In this document: piece by piece, positions 1 through 9,752 of the stretch | Position numbering within the stretch: the first letter of the stretch is position 1 | Layout: each line of letters opens with the position of its first letter | DNA from: Shewanella cutis | Lineage (GTDB): Bacteria; Pseudomonadota; Gammaproteobacteria; Enterobacterales; Shewanellaceae | DNA: 64,000 bases | Reading direction: 5' to 3' | Assembly (NCBI RefSeq): GCF_022410515.1 | Contig: NZ_JACSDI010000008.1 | Coordinates: 62,001-126,000 of the forward strand | Translations under genes and position numbers: made by a program | Notes under the pieces: model-generated | The model's database searches: none | What the model saw: only the letters and a program-made list of their open reading frames with translations | What the model was told of the DNA's origin: nothing

Positions 1-1306
1 GGTAGAAGTGACGGCGAAACGCGTAGCGAGAGGCTGCAATGGCTTCATTGCCCGTCGAGATCCAAGAGCCCCCTTTAATTAGGTTATGTTTACCATCGAA
101 AGTTGGCGTTGAAAAATCATCGTAGAGTGGATGCACTGCAAAGCCATTAAAACCATCGATAGCGGTTTCGGTCCATTGCCAGACATTACCGACAATGTCG
201 TAAAATTCATTATGTTTAAAGCGATTCACCGGACAAGAAGAAGCGTAATAAGCCAGCGAGATATTCCCCGGTACTTCTTGCCAGTCGGGGGCATCGGTTG
301 GAATTTTTTCTCGCAGAATATACCATTCGGCCTCTGTCAGTAGGCGGATGTTGCTTTGAGTCTGGCGCGCTTTCCAATAACAAAACGCTTTAGCTTCGAG
401 TTGATTGACTTCAACTGGCCAATTAAGGGGAAGTGGAATTTCGCTGGTAAGATTTCGTTGCCACCATTTACCGTCATAATGGCGCCAAAAACGTGGCATC
501 TGGGCTTGAGTGTAAGCCAGCCATGCCCGGCCTTCTTCATTCCAAAACTCGGGAGATTGATAGCCTCCGGCTTCAACAAAGCTCAAATATTCTTGATTAC
601 TCACTAAATATTTTGAGGCTTTAAAGTCTGCCACTTTAAAGCTCTTATTGCCGTACTCGTTGTCCCAGCCGTAGGTCTGATCTTGCTCTTTTTTACCTAA
701 AGTGATTTTTTTGCCCGCCACAGCAATCAGCTGGTTAGCGTCTATCGTTCCATAGTCTTGGCACTCCGGCCAGTGCGCACTGGGGGATACTTCTTCTAAA
801 GGCAACTGACGGATAATGACCGATGAGGTTTCTAAATGGATGCGTTCATGCTCAATTCCCATCAAAATGACCCAAGCGGGACTGTCCTGAGTGATAGGCA
901 AGGTGATAGGCATAGTATCAATTAATTGGTTAACAACGCGATTTACCTTGTCTCGATAGTCTTTTACCTCGGCGACCGTTGGCCATTGGTAGTGGGTTTC
1001 ATTGAGATCGTCCCAAGACATCTCGTCAACACCAATGGCAAACATCGACTCAAAATGATCGTTGACTCTGTCCTCAAGATATTTACCTAGTTTGAGCTTA
1101 TTGATGTAGAAGGTTGCGGTGTGGCCAAAGTAAAAAATAAGCGGATGGCGTAAAGGCTCTGCTTTCAAATAATAGGCATGGTCGTGTTTTATCAACTCGA
1201 ATAGAGACTCATAGAGCGCCCAAGTTTGGTTGAAGTAGTGCTTAAGCGCTTGACGTTTTAGCATTTCATTCTCACCCGTTAGATTGAGTGTTTGCAAAAC
1301 AGGCAT
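1..1306 (-). CDS. ovoA: 5-histidylcysteine sulfoxide synthase (ovothiol synthase) OvoA, partial
   Basis: Non-heme iron sulfoxide synthase that joins cysteine to histidine, the first step of ovothiol A synthesis in the cytoplasm. The frame is open from the start to the window edge (about 435 residues); the rest of the formylglycine-generating-enzyme-like domain and the usual C-terminal methyltransferase lie outside. Visible are a DinB-like N-terminal helical part, the iron-binding H-x3-H-x-E motif (H153, H157, E159 in GIEHERIHLE) and FGE-fold motifs such as VGNVWQWTE and KGGSW. The ATG at 1306 is preferred because GGAG lies 9 nt upstream. In-frame ATGs at 1321, 1339 and 1351 would give longer N-termini. 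EgtB of ergothioneine synthesis is the main alternative, but the N-terminal sequence (VDEMSWDDLNE) fits OvoA. Confidence 0.88.
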   Translation of the reverse strand, partial: MPVLQTLNLTGENEMLKRQALKHYFNQTWALYESLFELIKHDHAYYLKAEPLRHPLIFYFGHTATFYINKLKLGKYLEDRVNDHFESMFAIGVDEMSWDDLNETHYQWPTVAEVKDYRDKVNRVVNQLIDTMPITLPITQDSPAWVILMGIEHERIHLETSSVIIRQLPLEEVSPSAHWPECQDYGTIDANQLIAVAGKKITLGKKEQDQTYGWDNEYGNKSFKVADFKASKYLVSNQEYLSFVEAGGYQSPEFWNEEGRAWLAYTQAQMPRFWRHYDGKWWQRNLTSEIPLPLNWPVEVNQLEAKAFCYWKARQTQSNIRLLTEAEWYILREKIPTDAPDWQEVPGNISLAYYASSCPVNRFKHNEFYDIVGNVWQWTETAIDGFNGFAVHPLYDDFSTPTFDGKHNLIKGGSWISTGNEAIAASRYAFRRHFY

Positions 1307-1587
1307 GTTCGATTTCTCCATAGGGCAAGCGGGTGCCATTGTTGTTGCCATGGGTTGTCAGGCTCAATACGTCACGGTTGGTTATCGGATCACTTTACCA
1401 ACAAAATGTGGCAGTTATTTATCTGAGCTTTCAAGCTAACAGAAACCAAGCCTGAGATGAAACTAGGATTGTATTTTTGTACTCAAGATTGATTGATGCA
1501 AAAGACGACAAAATGGCTATTTGTAAATAAAATGTTTCTTCGCTGATATGATTCAGTTTTAATGAGCATAATAGGGTTGTGTTGTGA

Positions 1588-2583
1588 ATGGGTCTTGATA
1601 TGCAGAAGTTATTTTTCCAATTATTAGAAGAGCGTTATTTCAATCGTTTACCAGAGGCATTAGTGCTCAAGTTTGCAACTGAGTCGGCTGATTTTGTGCG
1701 TTTTTGGTTGGTTCACTGCATGCGAAGTATGGTTTCTGAAAGAGAACTGGCCATCGCTTTGTTTTTTAGTGCTGAGTGGGAGCTAGAGGAGCTGGTGAGT
1801 TTAAAATCGTTCTGGGGTTCCTATGTCACGATGGAAGATATTCAGCAAGAGCAAGAAGTTAAAGCGACATTTTGTCATTTTGTTCCTTGGTTAAAAACCA
1901 TCTCGCCTCATCATGAGGATGCGATCTGCGTGTTTTCTGCGTTATGTCTTTTTGAGCACAGACCAACATCTGTCGGGAAACAACTGCAATCGGCAACGTT
2001 GTCCCACTCCCAACTTCCAGTGAGCTTATTAGACGAAATCAAGCTATTTTCATTGCCCCATTTGCGGCCTATTACTGTGTATGGACATCAGGGGAAGGGG
2101 AGCGTCGAAAGTGGTATCCGCAATAACATGCATTACCCAACACCGATCCCTAATGACAATCTTGCAATGGCTTGCGTCGAAAGGGTTATTGCAAAGTTTG
2201 CAGGGATTAAGTTGGCGTTTGCAGAACCCATCGTTGTACTGCGGTATGAACCTGGCCAGTTTTATCAATGGCATTATGATGCAATACATGCATATACGGC
2301 TGAAATTCAAGCTGAATTGGAGCGTTTTGGCCAAAGGTCCAGAACGGCCATTTTATATCTTAATGATGATTTTGAAGGAGGAGAAACGGAGTTCAAAGTA
2401 CCGTATATTCAAGTTAAACCCGAGACTGCCGCTATTTTGGTGTTCGATAATACGGATCAAACTGGCAAACCCATTCCTTCTTCATTGCACCGCGGCTGTG
2501 AGGTGACAGCTGGGCAAAAATGGGTTTGTACCCAGTGGTTTAGAGATAAGCCATTTTGGTTAAGAGCGGGATTGTTGGCTTAG
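1588..2583 (+). CDS. 2-oxoglutarate/Fe(II)-dependent prolyl-4-hydroxylase-like oxygenase
   Basis: C-terminal half is a prolyl 4-hydroxylase (P4Hc) type double-stranded beta-helix. The iron ligands are visible as H229-x-D231 (QWHYDA) and H301 (SLHRG), with 2-oxoglutarate-binding K311 (GQKW). The strand RTAILYLNDDFEGGETEF is typical of the family. The N-terminal 150 residues are helical and not recognised. Substrate is unknown; bacterial members hydroxylate proteins such as EF-Tu or small molecules. It is divergent from ovoA, with a 281-bp gap and no shared function evident. The first ATG is used. There is no strong ribosome site, so the ATG at residue 5 is possible. Confidence 0.85.
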   Translation: MGLDMQKLFFQLLEERYFNRLPEALVLKFATESADFVRFWLVHCMRSMVSERELAIALFFSAEWELEELVSLKSFWGSYVTMEDIQQEQEVKATFCHFVPWLKTISPHHEDAICVFSALCLFEHRPTSVGKQLQSATLSHSQLPVSLLDEIKLFSLPHLRPITVYGHQGKGSVESGIRNNMHYPTPIPNDNLAMACVERVIAKFAGIKLAFAEPIVVLRYEPGQFYQWHYDAIHAYTAEIQAELERFGQRSRTAILYLNDDFEGGETEFKVPYIQVKPETAAILVFDNTDQTGKPIPSSLHRGCEVTAGQKWVCTQWFRDKPFWLRAGLLA

Positions 2584-2724
2584 TTTTGTCTGAGTGCAAT
2601 AAAGGCATTGTGATTTACAGGTGTGCTCTATAGTAAAAATTATTTATTCCTGACCAGTATTTTATCGGTCAAGGTTAGGGCAGAATGTTCACGTCCGTAA
2701 AATTATTATGCAGGATATAACGGG

Positions 2725-3120
2725 ATGGCAATGAACGCATTATGGATACCCGCTTGGTATGAGCTTGATCCGTCGATCGTTGTGGGCGTGACTGAAGAGT
2801 TTATATTTCATAAACCCGCTACCAATGAGGCTTTGAGATTTTACAGCGGAGCGAAAAAAACGGAAGCAGTTAAGGCGACAGGGGCAATTGCAAGCATTCA
2901 CCACAAGGTCTTGGGGGATATTGACAGTGTGGATGCACAGGGGCTTGATTATACAATTGTTTTAAAAGATGGCCGTCGTTTATTGGTGAATGCTGAGGAA
3001 GATCCTGGCCTACTTTACGAATGGGTTGATGACAGTTGGCAACCGTCGGAGATGGTCATTCAGGATTGGCAACTTGAGGTCAAGTTTGCATCACTTTCGC
3101 CATTTAAGGCGGTTGACTAA
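2725..3120 (+). CDS. hypothetical protein, 131 aa
   Basis: Not recognised. A soluble, acidic protein without signal peptide or membrane segment. It has a beta-rich central part (DYTIVLKDGRRLLVN) and a Trp-rich C-terminus, and resembles small cytoplasmic proteins of unknown function in Shewanella. AGGA lies about 12 nt before the ATG. It stands alone between the oxygenase and a convergent small gene. Confidence 0.6.
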   Translation: MAMNALWIPAWYELDPSIVVGVTEEFIFHKPATNEALRFYSGAKKTEAVKATGAIASIHHKVLGDIDSVDAQGLDYTIVLKDGRRLLVNAEEDPGLLYEWVDDSWQPSEMVIQDWQLEVKFASLSPFKAVD

Positions 3121-3128
3121 TTCTCGTA

Positions 3129-3326
3129 TTATTTTTCAGAGCAGTCAGGCTCACTTTGTTGAATCGACTGCTCTTCAAACAAGATTTGTAGTAATCGATA
3201 TTCGTATTGGATTTTAGCTACATAATCATCATGAAAGTTCAGCAGATTAAATTCCTCTACGCATTGTCGATAACGGCGTAATTGTTCTTCGCCATCCATA
3301 TCCTGATGTAGCCAGCCCATTAACAT
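3129..3326 (-). CDS. hypothetical small protein, 65 aa
   Basis: Not recognised. A charged, helical, cytoplasmic protein (MLMGWLHQDMDGEEQLRR...), rich in Glu, Gln and Arg, possibly a short coiled coil. The start is the ATG at 3326 because AAAGGA lies 6 nt upstream of it; an upstream GTG/ATG in the same frame has no such site. It converges on the 131-aa gene with only 8 bp between stops. Confidence 0.55.
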   Translation of the reverse strand: MLMGWLHQDMDGEEQLRRYRQCVEEFNLLNFHDDYVAKIQYEYRLLQILFEEQSIQQSEPDCSEK

Positions 3327-3691
3327 ACGAATTCCTTTCGTCTTTATCCTTGGCACCAAGTTTAACCTTTTTCTAATTTAAGACTCGATTGAATCTTGGT
3401 GATATTGTTATATTTTCATGAGTAAAGCTTATAGTTTTTAAAATTATTCATATTATTTATCATGATATTAATCGAACATCGTCTTTAATTGTTTAGCCTG
3501 AATGTGTTGTGTTACTGAATTTGATTATGGTCAAGGTCTTACAACAAAAGCACGTTTAAGCTGACATTTGATGAATATAGGTATTAGATTCTCAGATTGT
3601 GCCACCCCACATTTTGGTCTAGATTGAGGGCTCTTTTAGCCCAAAACTTGTCCTGATTGGGTGTGGTATTCTCTTTCAATGGAGTCCTGTC
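3327..3691. other. intergenic, AT-rich
   Basis: AT-rich stretch between the divergent small gene and the sugar kinase. It presumably holds both promoters. I see no clear hairpin, repeat or open frame. A GGAGTCCTGTC ribosome site precedes the kinase ATG. Confidence 0.5.
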
Positions 3692-4531
3692 ATGGCAAAT
3701 ATTTTGCTGGTGGCCAATCTTAACTGTGACCGTGTGTTAATTCTTGATAAACCTTTAAAAACCGGTGGGCGCTTTCATTATCAAGATGGCGGTCAAAGGC
3801 TCGGCGGCGGTGGTGCCAATACTGGGCTTGGACTTGTTTGGGCTGGTCATCGAGTTGCATTAGTCAGCCAAGTGGGGCGAGATGAGATGGGGGATTGGGC
3901 CATTGCAGAGGCTAGTACCCAAGGGCTCGATTGTCGTTTAGTGCAGCGCCGCGCAGGGAATACCTGTGAGATGCTACTCGTAATGACACCTGACGGTGAG
4001 CGCACAATTATCCGCCCGCAGCGCCCTGTTTTTGAGTTATCAGTTCCTCCTAAATGGCAGCATTGGGATGCGTTGTATTTTAATACGTCGGCGGAAGGGA
4101 CTGTGAGTTGGGCTAAAACGGCGCTCGATCATTGCCTTGTTATTGCGCAACTTGCCAAGGATGATAGACCGCGCCCTTGCCATGTATTACTTGCCTCGGT
4201 GAGTGATATGCAAGGCCGATGTGATACAGCCTCTTGGGACTACGGCGTGAGTATTGGTGGTGAATCATTACGTTATTTTGTGGTAACTGACGGTGTTCGT
4301 GGTGCGAAGGTTTATACCCAAGATGATGTTCAGCATGTGCCAGCGGTGCCTGCTGAGGTTGTCGATACCACGGGTGCTGGCGATGCCTATGCCGCTGGGC
4401 TTATTCATGCACTCTGTGCTGGCAAATCAATCACTCAAGCGATGGCTGAAGGTGCAGTTTGGGCCGCTTTTGCCGTCGCAACGGACAGTTCGATTCCTGG
4501 TGAGGCTTTAAAACAGTATTTAGAAGCATAG
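3692..4531 (+). CDS. PfkB-family carbohydrate kinase
   Basis: Ribokinase-fold kinase that phosphorylates a sugar or nucleoside with ATP in the cytoplasm. The N-terminal PfkB signature region (GGGGANTGLGLVWAG, residues about 38-52) and the C-terminal anion-hole/catalytic motif DTTGAGDAYAAGL (catalytic Asp in GAGD) are both present. At 279 residues it is slightly shorter than typical ribokinases (about 300). No sugar transporter or regulator is adjacent, so the substrate cannot be inferred. A hairpin with a T-run about 150 bp downstream probably ends the transcript. Confidence 0.88.
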   Translation: MANILLVANLNCDRVLILDKPLKTGGRFHYQDGGQRLGGGGANTGLGLVWAGHRVALVSQVGRDEMGDWAIAEASTQGLDCRLVQRRAGNTCEMLLVMTPDGERTIIRPQRPVFELSVPPKWQHWDALYFNTSAEGTVSWAKTALDHCLVIAQLAKDDRPRPCHVLLASVSDMQGRCDTASWDYGVSIGGESLRYFVVTDGVRGAKVYTQDDVQHVPAVPAEVVDTTGAGDAYAAGLIHALCAGKSITQAMAEGAVWAAFAVATDSSIPGEALKQYLEA

Positions 4532-4840
4532 TGCTGGCGATGGGTAGCAACCGTTAAACGATTTGGAAGTCATTTTTCTGTCATCTTGGATTGATAGAGT
4601 ACGTGCTGTGACAGATAGCTCTTGTTCCTTAACGTTTACTTGTGCTTTTCTCCCATTTTGTTGGTTCGCATGTTTGCCTCGTTTCCCCAACGGGGCATTT
4701 TTTTACCTCGAATAAAGTTATTTCATCGAAGAATATTCATATTGCGGAAATGTTGTGCGGTTACTGAAGGATTGCGTTAACATTTAGGTAACTCACCAAG
4801 TTAATACAAAATAATAAGCCTACTGCTGTTGGAGTTGGAA
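4532..4840. other. intergenic with kinase terminator and cyclase promoter region
   Basis: No credible open frame. It contains the terminator at 4676-4704; the remainder before the cyclase is AT-rich and probably promoter. Confidence 0.5.
4676..4704 (+). terminator. rho-independent terminator after the PfkB gene
   Basis: Stem GCCTCGTT / AACGGGGC (one G-U pair) with a 5-nt loop, followed by a run of seven T. Confidence 0.7.
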
Positions 4841-6298
4841 ATGGGCAATCACGTTTGGAATGATAAAAAGAAATTTATTTGGCTACTTTCGGTTTTGTTG
4901 TTAGTTGCCTTTTTAGTGACCAGTGGTATTAGCTATAAAGTGGCCCATGATTCTTTGAGTCAGCAAATTGAGAGCAATACACTTCCCTTAACGAGCGATA
5001 ATATTTATTCGGAAATTCAACAAGATCTACTACGTCCGATCTTTATTTCCTCACTAATGGCGCAGGATACCTTTGTACGAGACTGGACACTAAATCACGA
5101 GCAAGAGCCTGAAAAACTAATCCGTTACCTCAAGGAAATCCAAGATAAGTACGATACCGTCACCAGCTTTTTTATCTCCGAGCAGAGCCGCAATTATTAC
5201 CACTCATCGGGTGTATTAAAAAAAATTCAAGATGTTGAGCCTAATGATGCCTGGTATTTTCGTGTTCGTTCGTTGCCAGAATCAGAACATTACGAAATCA
5301 ATATTGATGCCGATACCGCTGATCGCACTAAAACAACCGTATTTGTAAACTATAAAGTTTTTGATTTTGAAGGTAAGTTTATGGGCGTGACTGGCGTTGG
5401 CCTTGCAGTTGAAAAGGTAAAGGCGCTGATTGAACTTTATCAAAAGCGTTATAACCGCCGAGTTTTTTTCACCGATAGACAGGGCAACGTCACTCTCCAT
5501 GGTGATGAATATGATGGCGCTAATTCACTGCAAGCCAGTACTGGTTTGGAGCAACTATCTACACGCATTTTAACTAGCCCAAGTGCTGCATTTAGCTATC
5601 AGCGAAACGGTAAAACGGTTTATTTAAACAGTCGATTAGTGCCTGAATTCAAGTGGTATTTAATTGTTGAGCAAGAAGATGCGCCGCAGGAGCAAGAACT
5701 GCTAAATACCTTTTGGGGGAACTTAGCTCTGAGCTTGGTGGTGACCATAGGAATTTTGTTTATTTCAAACATGACCTTAGGGCGTTATCAGCGCAAACTT
5801 GAGGTTATGGCATCAACCGATAAACTCACCGGAGCCGCTAATCGACAAGTCTTTGAAGAGTATTTCCATCAGGCTTTAGAAAAAGCAAAGTTATCGCAAA
5901 CTCCAACTTCAGTTCTCCTTGTCGATATCGACCACTTTAAAAAAGTGAATGATAGTTATGGTCATGGTGTCGGTGATTTAGTGCTAAAAACGGTCACTAA
6001 CCTGCTGCGTAGCCAGTTAAAACCGCAAGATATTCTTTGCCGTTGGGGAGGAGAAGAGTTTTTGGTGTTATTGCCAGAGATGGATTTAAGCCATGCGGCA
6101 GAGTTGGCGGAACATTTCCGCGATTCAATCTCCCAGCGAGAATTGAAGGTCAATGGTGTACATATTGCGATCACAGTCAGTATTGGTGTCGCCGAATATC
6201 AGAAGCTCGAACCTGCGGAAGATTTGATCAAACGTGCCGATTTAGCCTTGTACCAAGCGAAAGAGGCTGGCCGTAATCAAGTGGTGTTAAATCAGTGA
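4841..6298 (+). CDS. membrane diguanylate cyclase with periplasmic dCache-like sensor
   Basis: Makes cyclic di-GMP from two GTP. It has an N-terminal membrane helix (residues about 10-32), a periplasmic double-Cache-like sensor of about 250 residues, a second helix (LALSLVVTIGILFISNM) and a C-terminal GGDEF domain with intact GGEEF (residues about 403-407). The inhibitory I-site position reads KPQD instead of RxxD, so product inhibition may be weak. The start is ATG 4841 with GGAG 6 nt upstream; a TTG 12 nt earlier is less likely. The sensor resembles that of the chemoreceptor at 7535-9463, which suggests a shared ligand class. Confidence 0.9.
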   Translation: MGNHVWNDKKKFIWLLSVLLLVAFLVTSGISYKVAHDSLSQQIESNTLPLTSDNIYSEIQQDLLRPIFISSLMAQDTFVRDWTLNHEQEPEKLIRYLKEIQDKYDTVTSFFISEQSRNYYHSSGVLKKIQDVEPNDAWYFRVRSLPESEHYEINIDADTADRTKTTVFVNYKVFDFEGKFMGVTGVGLAVEKVKALIELYQKRYNRRVFFTDRQGNVTLHGDEYDGANSLQASTGLEQLSTRILTSPSAAFSYQRNGKTVYLNSRLVPEFKWYLIVEQEDAPQEQELLNTFWGNLALSLVVTIGILFISNMTLGRYQRKLEVMASTDKLTGAANRQVFEEYFHQALEKAKLSQTPTSVLLVDIDHFKKVNDSYGHGVGDLVLKTVTNLLRSQLKPQDILCRWGGEEFLVLLPEMDLSHAAELAEHFRDSISQRELKVNGVHIAITVSIGVAEYQKLEPAEDLIKRADLALYQAKEAGRNQVVLNQ

Positions 6299-6368
6299 GG
6301 CAACGATCTTAAGAGGGTATACTTGGCGTGTGATTTAGCCCCTGTGGCGGCAATGAAGGGAGTAACCA

Positions 6369-7052
6369 ATGTCGACCTTATTAGTAAATAGATTATCGGG
6401 TTTGTATTTAGGGGCGAGCCTGCAAGAGCTTAGCGGCGTATCAACTGGCATTGATGGTAAAAAATCGGTGCAGCAGTTAGTGGTGAATATCGACCATGTA
6501 GAAGGCGATGCACAGGCCGATCCTAAGCACCATGGCGGGCTTGATCGAGTATTACACCATTTTCCCCGTGAGCATTATGGCCAATACCGTCGTTGGGATT
6601 TAATCACCCAACTTGAAGATGCGCCGAGCATGGGCGAAAACATCAGCACAGTTGGCCTGAATGAATCAGAGGTCAATATCGGGGATGTTCTGCAAATTGG
6701 TGCTGTGACAGTGCAGGTGACTCAGCCTCGCTCACCCTGTTTTAAGTTAAATCTGCAATTTGGCCATCGAGAGTTTGCCCTTGCAATGCAGCAAAGTCAG
6801 CTATGTGGTTGGTTTTATAGGGTGTTAACGCCAGGCATTATCCTGTTAAGTGATAGGATAGAATTAGTAGAGCGTAAAACCGATATCAGCGTTGCTGAGG
6901 CGATGGCGTTGTACTTTTCACCCGAATACGATGCTAAGGCCTATGATAGACTTGCATCCTGTGAGGGGCTGGCGCAAAGCTGGGTAAATAGTCTGCAACG
7001 GCGTTTAGCCACACAGCAGGTCGAAGATTGGCAAATGCGCTTGTATGGGTAA
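6369..7052 (+). CDS. MOSC domain-containing protein, YiiM-like
   Basis: MOSC-domain protein of the YiiM type. These bind the molybdenum cofactor and reduce N-hydroxylated or similar substrates. The conserved cysteine lies in PRSPCFKL, and the early HHGG(L)DRVLHHF block is typical. The C-terminal extension contains the 3-alpha motif region (VAEAMALYF). At 227 residues it has usual length. The first ATG follows AGGGAGTAACC, a good ribosome site. It lies a few kilobases from the Moco genes but in a separate unit. Confidence 0.85.
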   Translation: MSTLLVNRLSGLYLGASLQELSGVSTGIDGKKSVQQLVVNIDHVEGDAQADPKHHGGLDRVLHHFPREHYGQYRRWDLITQLEDAPSMGENISTVGLNESEVNIGDVLQIGAVTVQVTQPRSPCFKLNLQFGHREFALAMQQSQLCGWFYRVLTPGIILLSDRIELVERKTDISVAEAMALYFSPEYDAKAYDRLASCEGLAQSWVNSLQRRLATQQVEDWQMRLYG

Positions 7053-7100
7053 AAAGGAAAATAAGCTTTATTTTCAAGATGATAATGCAGGGAAAGTGTA

Positions 7101-7457
7101 ATGATAGAGTCAGTGACTAAGAGTGAAAGAGATTTTGGCTTATTTGTGTATGCCTCTAGTTTAATTGGTTATTTAGTGCCGTTTGGCTCGATTCTTGGAC
7201 CACTGATAATGTGGTTGATGAAGCGTGAAGAGTCGGCCTTTGTCGACCAATGCGGCCGCAGTTGTTTGAATTTTAAGTTAAGCCTATTGATCTACGTGAT
7301 TATCAGCGGAATGTTAGCCTTGGTGGGCATTGGTTTTATCTTCTTGATCATCCTAGGTATTCTTGACTTGGTTTGCACCATTCTTGGGATGATTAAGGCG
7401 AGTGAAGGGCAAGTATATCGTTACCCGCTGACGATTAAGTTCCTTTCCGATAACTAA
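7101..7457 (+). CDS. DUF4870 (Tic20-like) small membrane protein
   Basis: 118-residue inner-membrane protein with three or four hydrophobic helices (about residues 15-45, 62-85, 80-103). The pattern of helix, conserved Gln/Asn in the loop (FVDQCGRSCLNF) and helices matches DUF4870. Function is unknown; the family is found beside diverse envelope genes. It lies 48 bp after the MOSC gene on the same strand and may be co-transcribed. A strong terminator follows. Confidence 0.78.
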   Translation: MIESVTKSERDFGLFVYASSLIGYLVPFGSILGPLIMWLMKREESAFVDQCGRSCLNFKLSLLIYVIISGMLALVGIGFIFLIILGILDLVCTILGMIKASEGQVYRYPLTIKFLSDN

Positions 7458-7478
7458 TCGGTGTTTACGCTCTGCAAT

Positions 7479-7520
7479 AAAAACGCCTTAGGGAGAATCC
7501 GCTAAGGCGTTTTTGTTTTT
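7479..7520. terminator. bidirectional terminator between DUF4870 gene and chemoreceptor
   Basis: Perfect 12-bp stem AAAACGCCTTAG / CTAAGGCGTTTT around a 10-nt loop, followed by a T-run on both strands. It serves the two convergent genes. Confidence 0.88.
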
Positions 7521-7534
7521 AACCCTTCTTGAGC

Positions 7535-9463
7535 TTACACCTTAAACTTCGCCACTAAAGTATCTAAGCGGTGAGCAAGTTGATTTAGCGCTAAGCTGGC
7601 CTGCGCCGCTGCCTGTGCCGTGCTAGCGGTGCGTTGGGTGATGTCGTTAATTTCGGTCACGTTGCGGTTGATATCTTCCACAACGGTCGATTGTTCTTCC
7701 GTCGCAGCGGCCACCTGAATATTCATATCACTGATAAGGCCAATACGCTCGCTAATGCCAACCAAAGACTGGCTAGCCTCATCAACTGCAGTCACACCTT
7801 CGTGGGAGCGTGCGCGGCTCTGCGCCATAGCACTCACTGCGCGACTTGCCTCTGACTGCAATTTATCGATCATGCCTTGCACTTCATTGGTCGATGCTGC
7901 GGTGCGAGATGCCAGATTACGTACTTCGTCGGCTACCACCGCAAAACCACGTCCTGCTTCACCAGCTCGCGCGGCTTCAATGGCTGCGTTAAGGGCGAGT
8001 AGGTTAGTTTGCTCCGAAATGGCGCGGATCACATCGAGAATCCCACCGATAGATTTAGTATGAGTTGCTAGGGATTCAATCACTTCGCCTACTTGCTCAA
8101 CATCATGGGAGAGCTGATTGATGGTATCGCGTGCGCGTGTAACCACCACTTGGCCACTATTGGATTCTGTATCAGCATCTTTCGCGGCGACAGCAGCTTG
8201 GGCGGCATTGCTGGCGATTTCATTTACGGTTGCGCCCATTTCATTGATGGCGGTCACCACCATCATGGTGCGATCTTTTTGCTCATGACTATCTTCAAGG
8301 GTTTGCTGCGCTTGATTAGACACATCTTTCGCCGAGAGACCGAGTTGCTCGCTGGTCTGCGCTACTTCAATTACTGAGTCTTGGATTTTGCTAATAAAGC
8401 TATTAAATCCTTGGGCAAGCTGTGCAATTTCATCTTTGCCATTTACTGGTAAGCGCTGACGCAAATCTCCTTCGCCTTCACCAATATCGCGGAACATCGC
8501 TGCGACTTGGGCAATAGGACGGCTTACCGACCCTGCTACAACTATGGCGAGCATAATAAAGCCTGCGGCAATAATTAAGGTCCAAATCAAGATTTGGTAA
8601 ACTGCGTCCCTGAGTAGGGCAAAGACTTCAGCTTCTGGCACTTGAGCGACCAAATACCAATCCATCGATGGAATATAACTGCTAGCAACGAAGATTTTTT
8701 CACCTTGGATTTCGGTATCAATCAGATTGAAATCGCTACGATTGAGTAATGAACCGATGTTGGCCGCAGAATATAAACTCTTTAGGCTAGTTTTGCCGAT
8801 TTGACTGGGGGCTGGATGCAGTTTGATCTCGCCTTTGGCATCGACTAAGTAGACAAATCCTGTTTCTTCAATTTTAAATGAGTCGAGCAGTTGCACCATA
8901 TCATCGAGGGATTTGGCAAGCCCGACTAAGCCGCGACCGTTAGGTTGCTGATAATTGATAAAGAGTTTTATCTCGCCATTGGCTTCGGTAAATACGTTGA
9001 GCATCCGTTCTTGGCCGCTATCGCGATAACTAAAAAACCAACCGTCTTGCGCGGGGGTGAGTTCACGTAAAAAACCGTCTTGAGTGTAATAAGCCGCGGT
9101 TTGTCTATCGGCGTAGGAGGCTTGGGCTAAATGGTATTGGCGGGTGATGTCTTTTAATTGGGCAACGACTTGGGGTTCTTGTTCCTGCGGCCGACCATTT
9201 TCAAGCCATTGCAAAAGCATACGGCTGCTGGCGAGTTGTTCGGCAGCATTCATCAAGCTTGAAATATCCAGATCAATTTTATTACGGATCTGCATCATTA
9301 GGCTGGGCATTTCCGACCCCAGCATACGCTGTTGTACCACGTTTTTGGCGCTACGTTGGCTGATCACGCCAACAAGTATGGTAGACAGGAGCACCGCAAA
9401 TGTGACTGTCAGCAGGATTTTCTGCTTAATCGTAAGGTTATTCAATATCATAAATATCAACAT
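7535..9463 (-). CDS. methyl-accepting chemotaxis protein with dCache-like sensor
   Basis: Transmembrane chemoreceptor. N-terminal helix (about residues 15-35), periplasmic double-Cache-like domain (about 40-285), second helix ([18 protein letters not shown]), HAMP, then a cytoplasmic signalling domain with the invariant hairpin tip [19 protein letters not shown]. At 642 residues it has normal length. No CheB/CheR-tethering pentapeptide is seen at the C-terminus (ends VAKFKV). It probably works with a chemotaxis cluster elsewhere. Its sensor parallels that of the cyclase at 4841. The first ATG and the ATG four codons later are both possible starts. Confidence 0.93.
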   Translation of the reverse strand: MLIFMILNNLTIKQKILLTVTFAVLLSTILVGVISQRSAKNVVQQRMLGSEMPSLMMQIRNKIDLDISSLMNAAEQLASSRMLLQWLENGRPQEQEPQVVAQLKDITRQYHLAQASYADRQTAAYYTQDGFLRELTPAQDGWFFSYRDSGQERMLNVFTEANGEIKLFINYQQPNGRGLVGLAKSLDDMVQLLDSFKIEETGFVYLVDAKGEIKLHPAPSQIGKTSLKSLYSAANIGSLLNRSDFNLIDTEIQGEKIFVASSYIPSMDWYLVAQVPEAEVFALLRDAVYQILIWTLIIAAGFIMLAIVVAGSVSRPIAQVAAMFRDIGEGEGDLRQRLPVNGKDEIAQLAQGFNSFISKIQDSVIEVAQTSEQLGLSAKDVSNQAQQTLEDSHEQKDRTMMVVTAINEMGATVNEIASNAAQAAVAAKDADTESNSGQVVVTRARDTINQLSHDVEQVGEVIESLATHTKSIGGILDVIRAISEQTNLLALNAAIEAARAGEAGRGFAVVADEVRNLASRTAASTNEVQGMIDKLQSEASRAVSAMAQSRARSHEGVTAVDEASQSLVGISERIGLISDMNIQVAAATEEQSTVVEDINRNVTEINDITQRTASTAQAAAQASLALNQLAHRLDTLVAKFKV

Positions 9464-9713
9464 GCCTGTGTTAAACGTTTAGAAATATCGGTCGACGATT
9501 TGCTGCCAATAACATGTATTGATCAGAACTGCAAAAGTTAACCTTGGTTTAGGTCGATTGCCGAATAAAACTGCTTACAAGACATTTATTAGGCTTAACC
9601 TGTTGCTCTTACGGTAGATCTTTATATGTAGAGTATAGATGGAAATGAATTGCGGATTTGAAGCTTGTAATATTTATGGCGTAATTGTTACCAAAGTATA
9701 AGGTTAAGGCAAG

Positions 9714-9742
9714 TAAAAAGAAGGCGCTCAGTGAGCGCCTTA
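9714..9742 (-). terminator. terminator downstream of ETF-QO
   Basis: Inverted repeat AAGGCGCT / AGCGCCTT followed on the minus strand by CTTTTTA. It lies 11 bp beyond the ETF-QO stop. Confidence 0.75.
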
Positions 9743-9752
9743 TGGATATCAA

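Noticed and set aside
337..579. 80-codon minus-strand frame near the left edge
   Set aside because: Overlaps ovoA in another frame; ovoA is continuous from 1306 to the edge.
7535..7540. CheB/CheR-tethering pentapeptide at the chemoreceptor C-terminus
   Set aside because: The protein ends VAKFKV, not the NWETF-type motif.
8093..8377. His-rich antisense frame inside the chemoreceptor gene
   Set aside because: Shadow of the conserved signalling-domain codons; no ribosome site.
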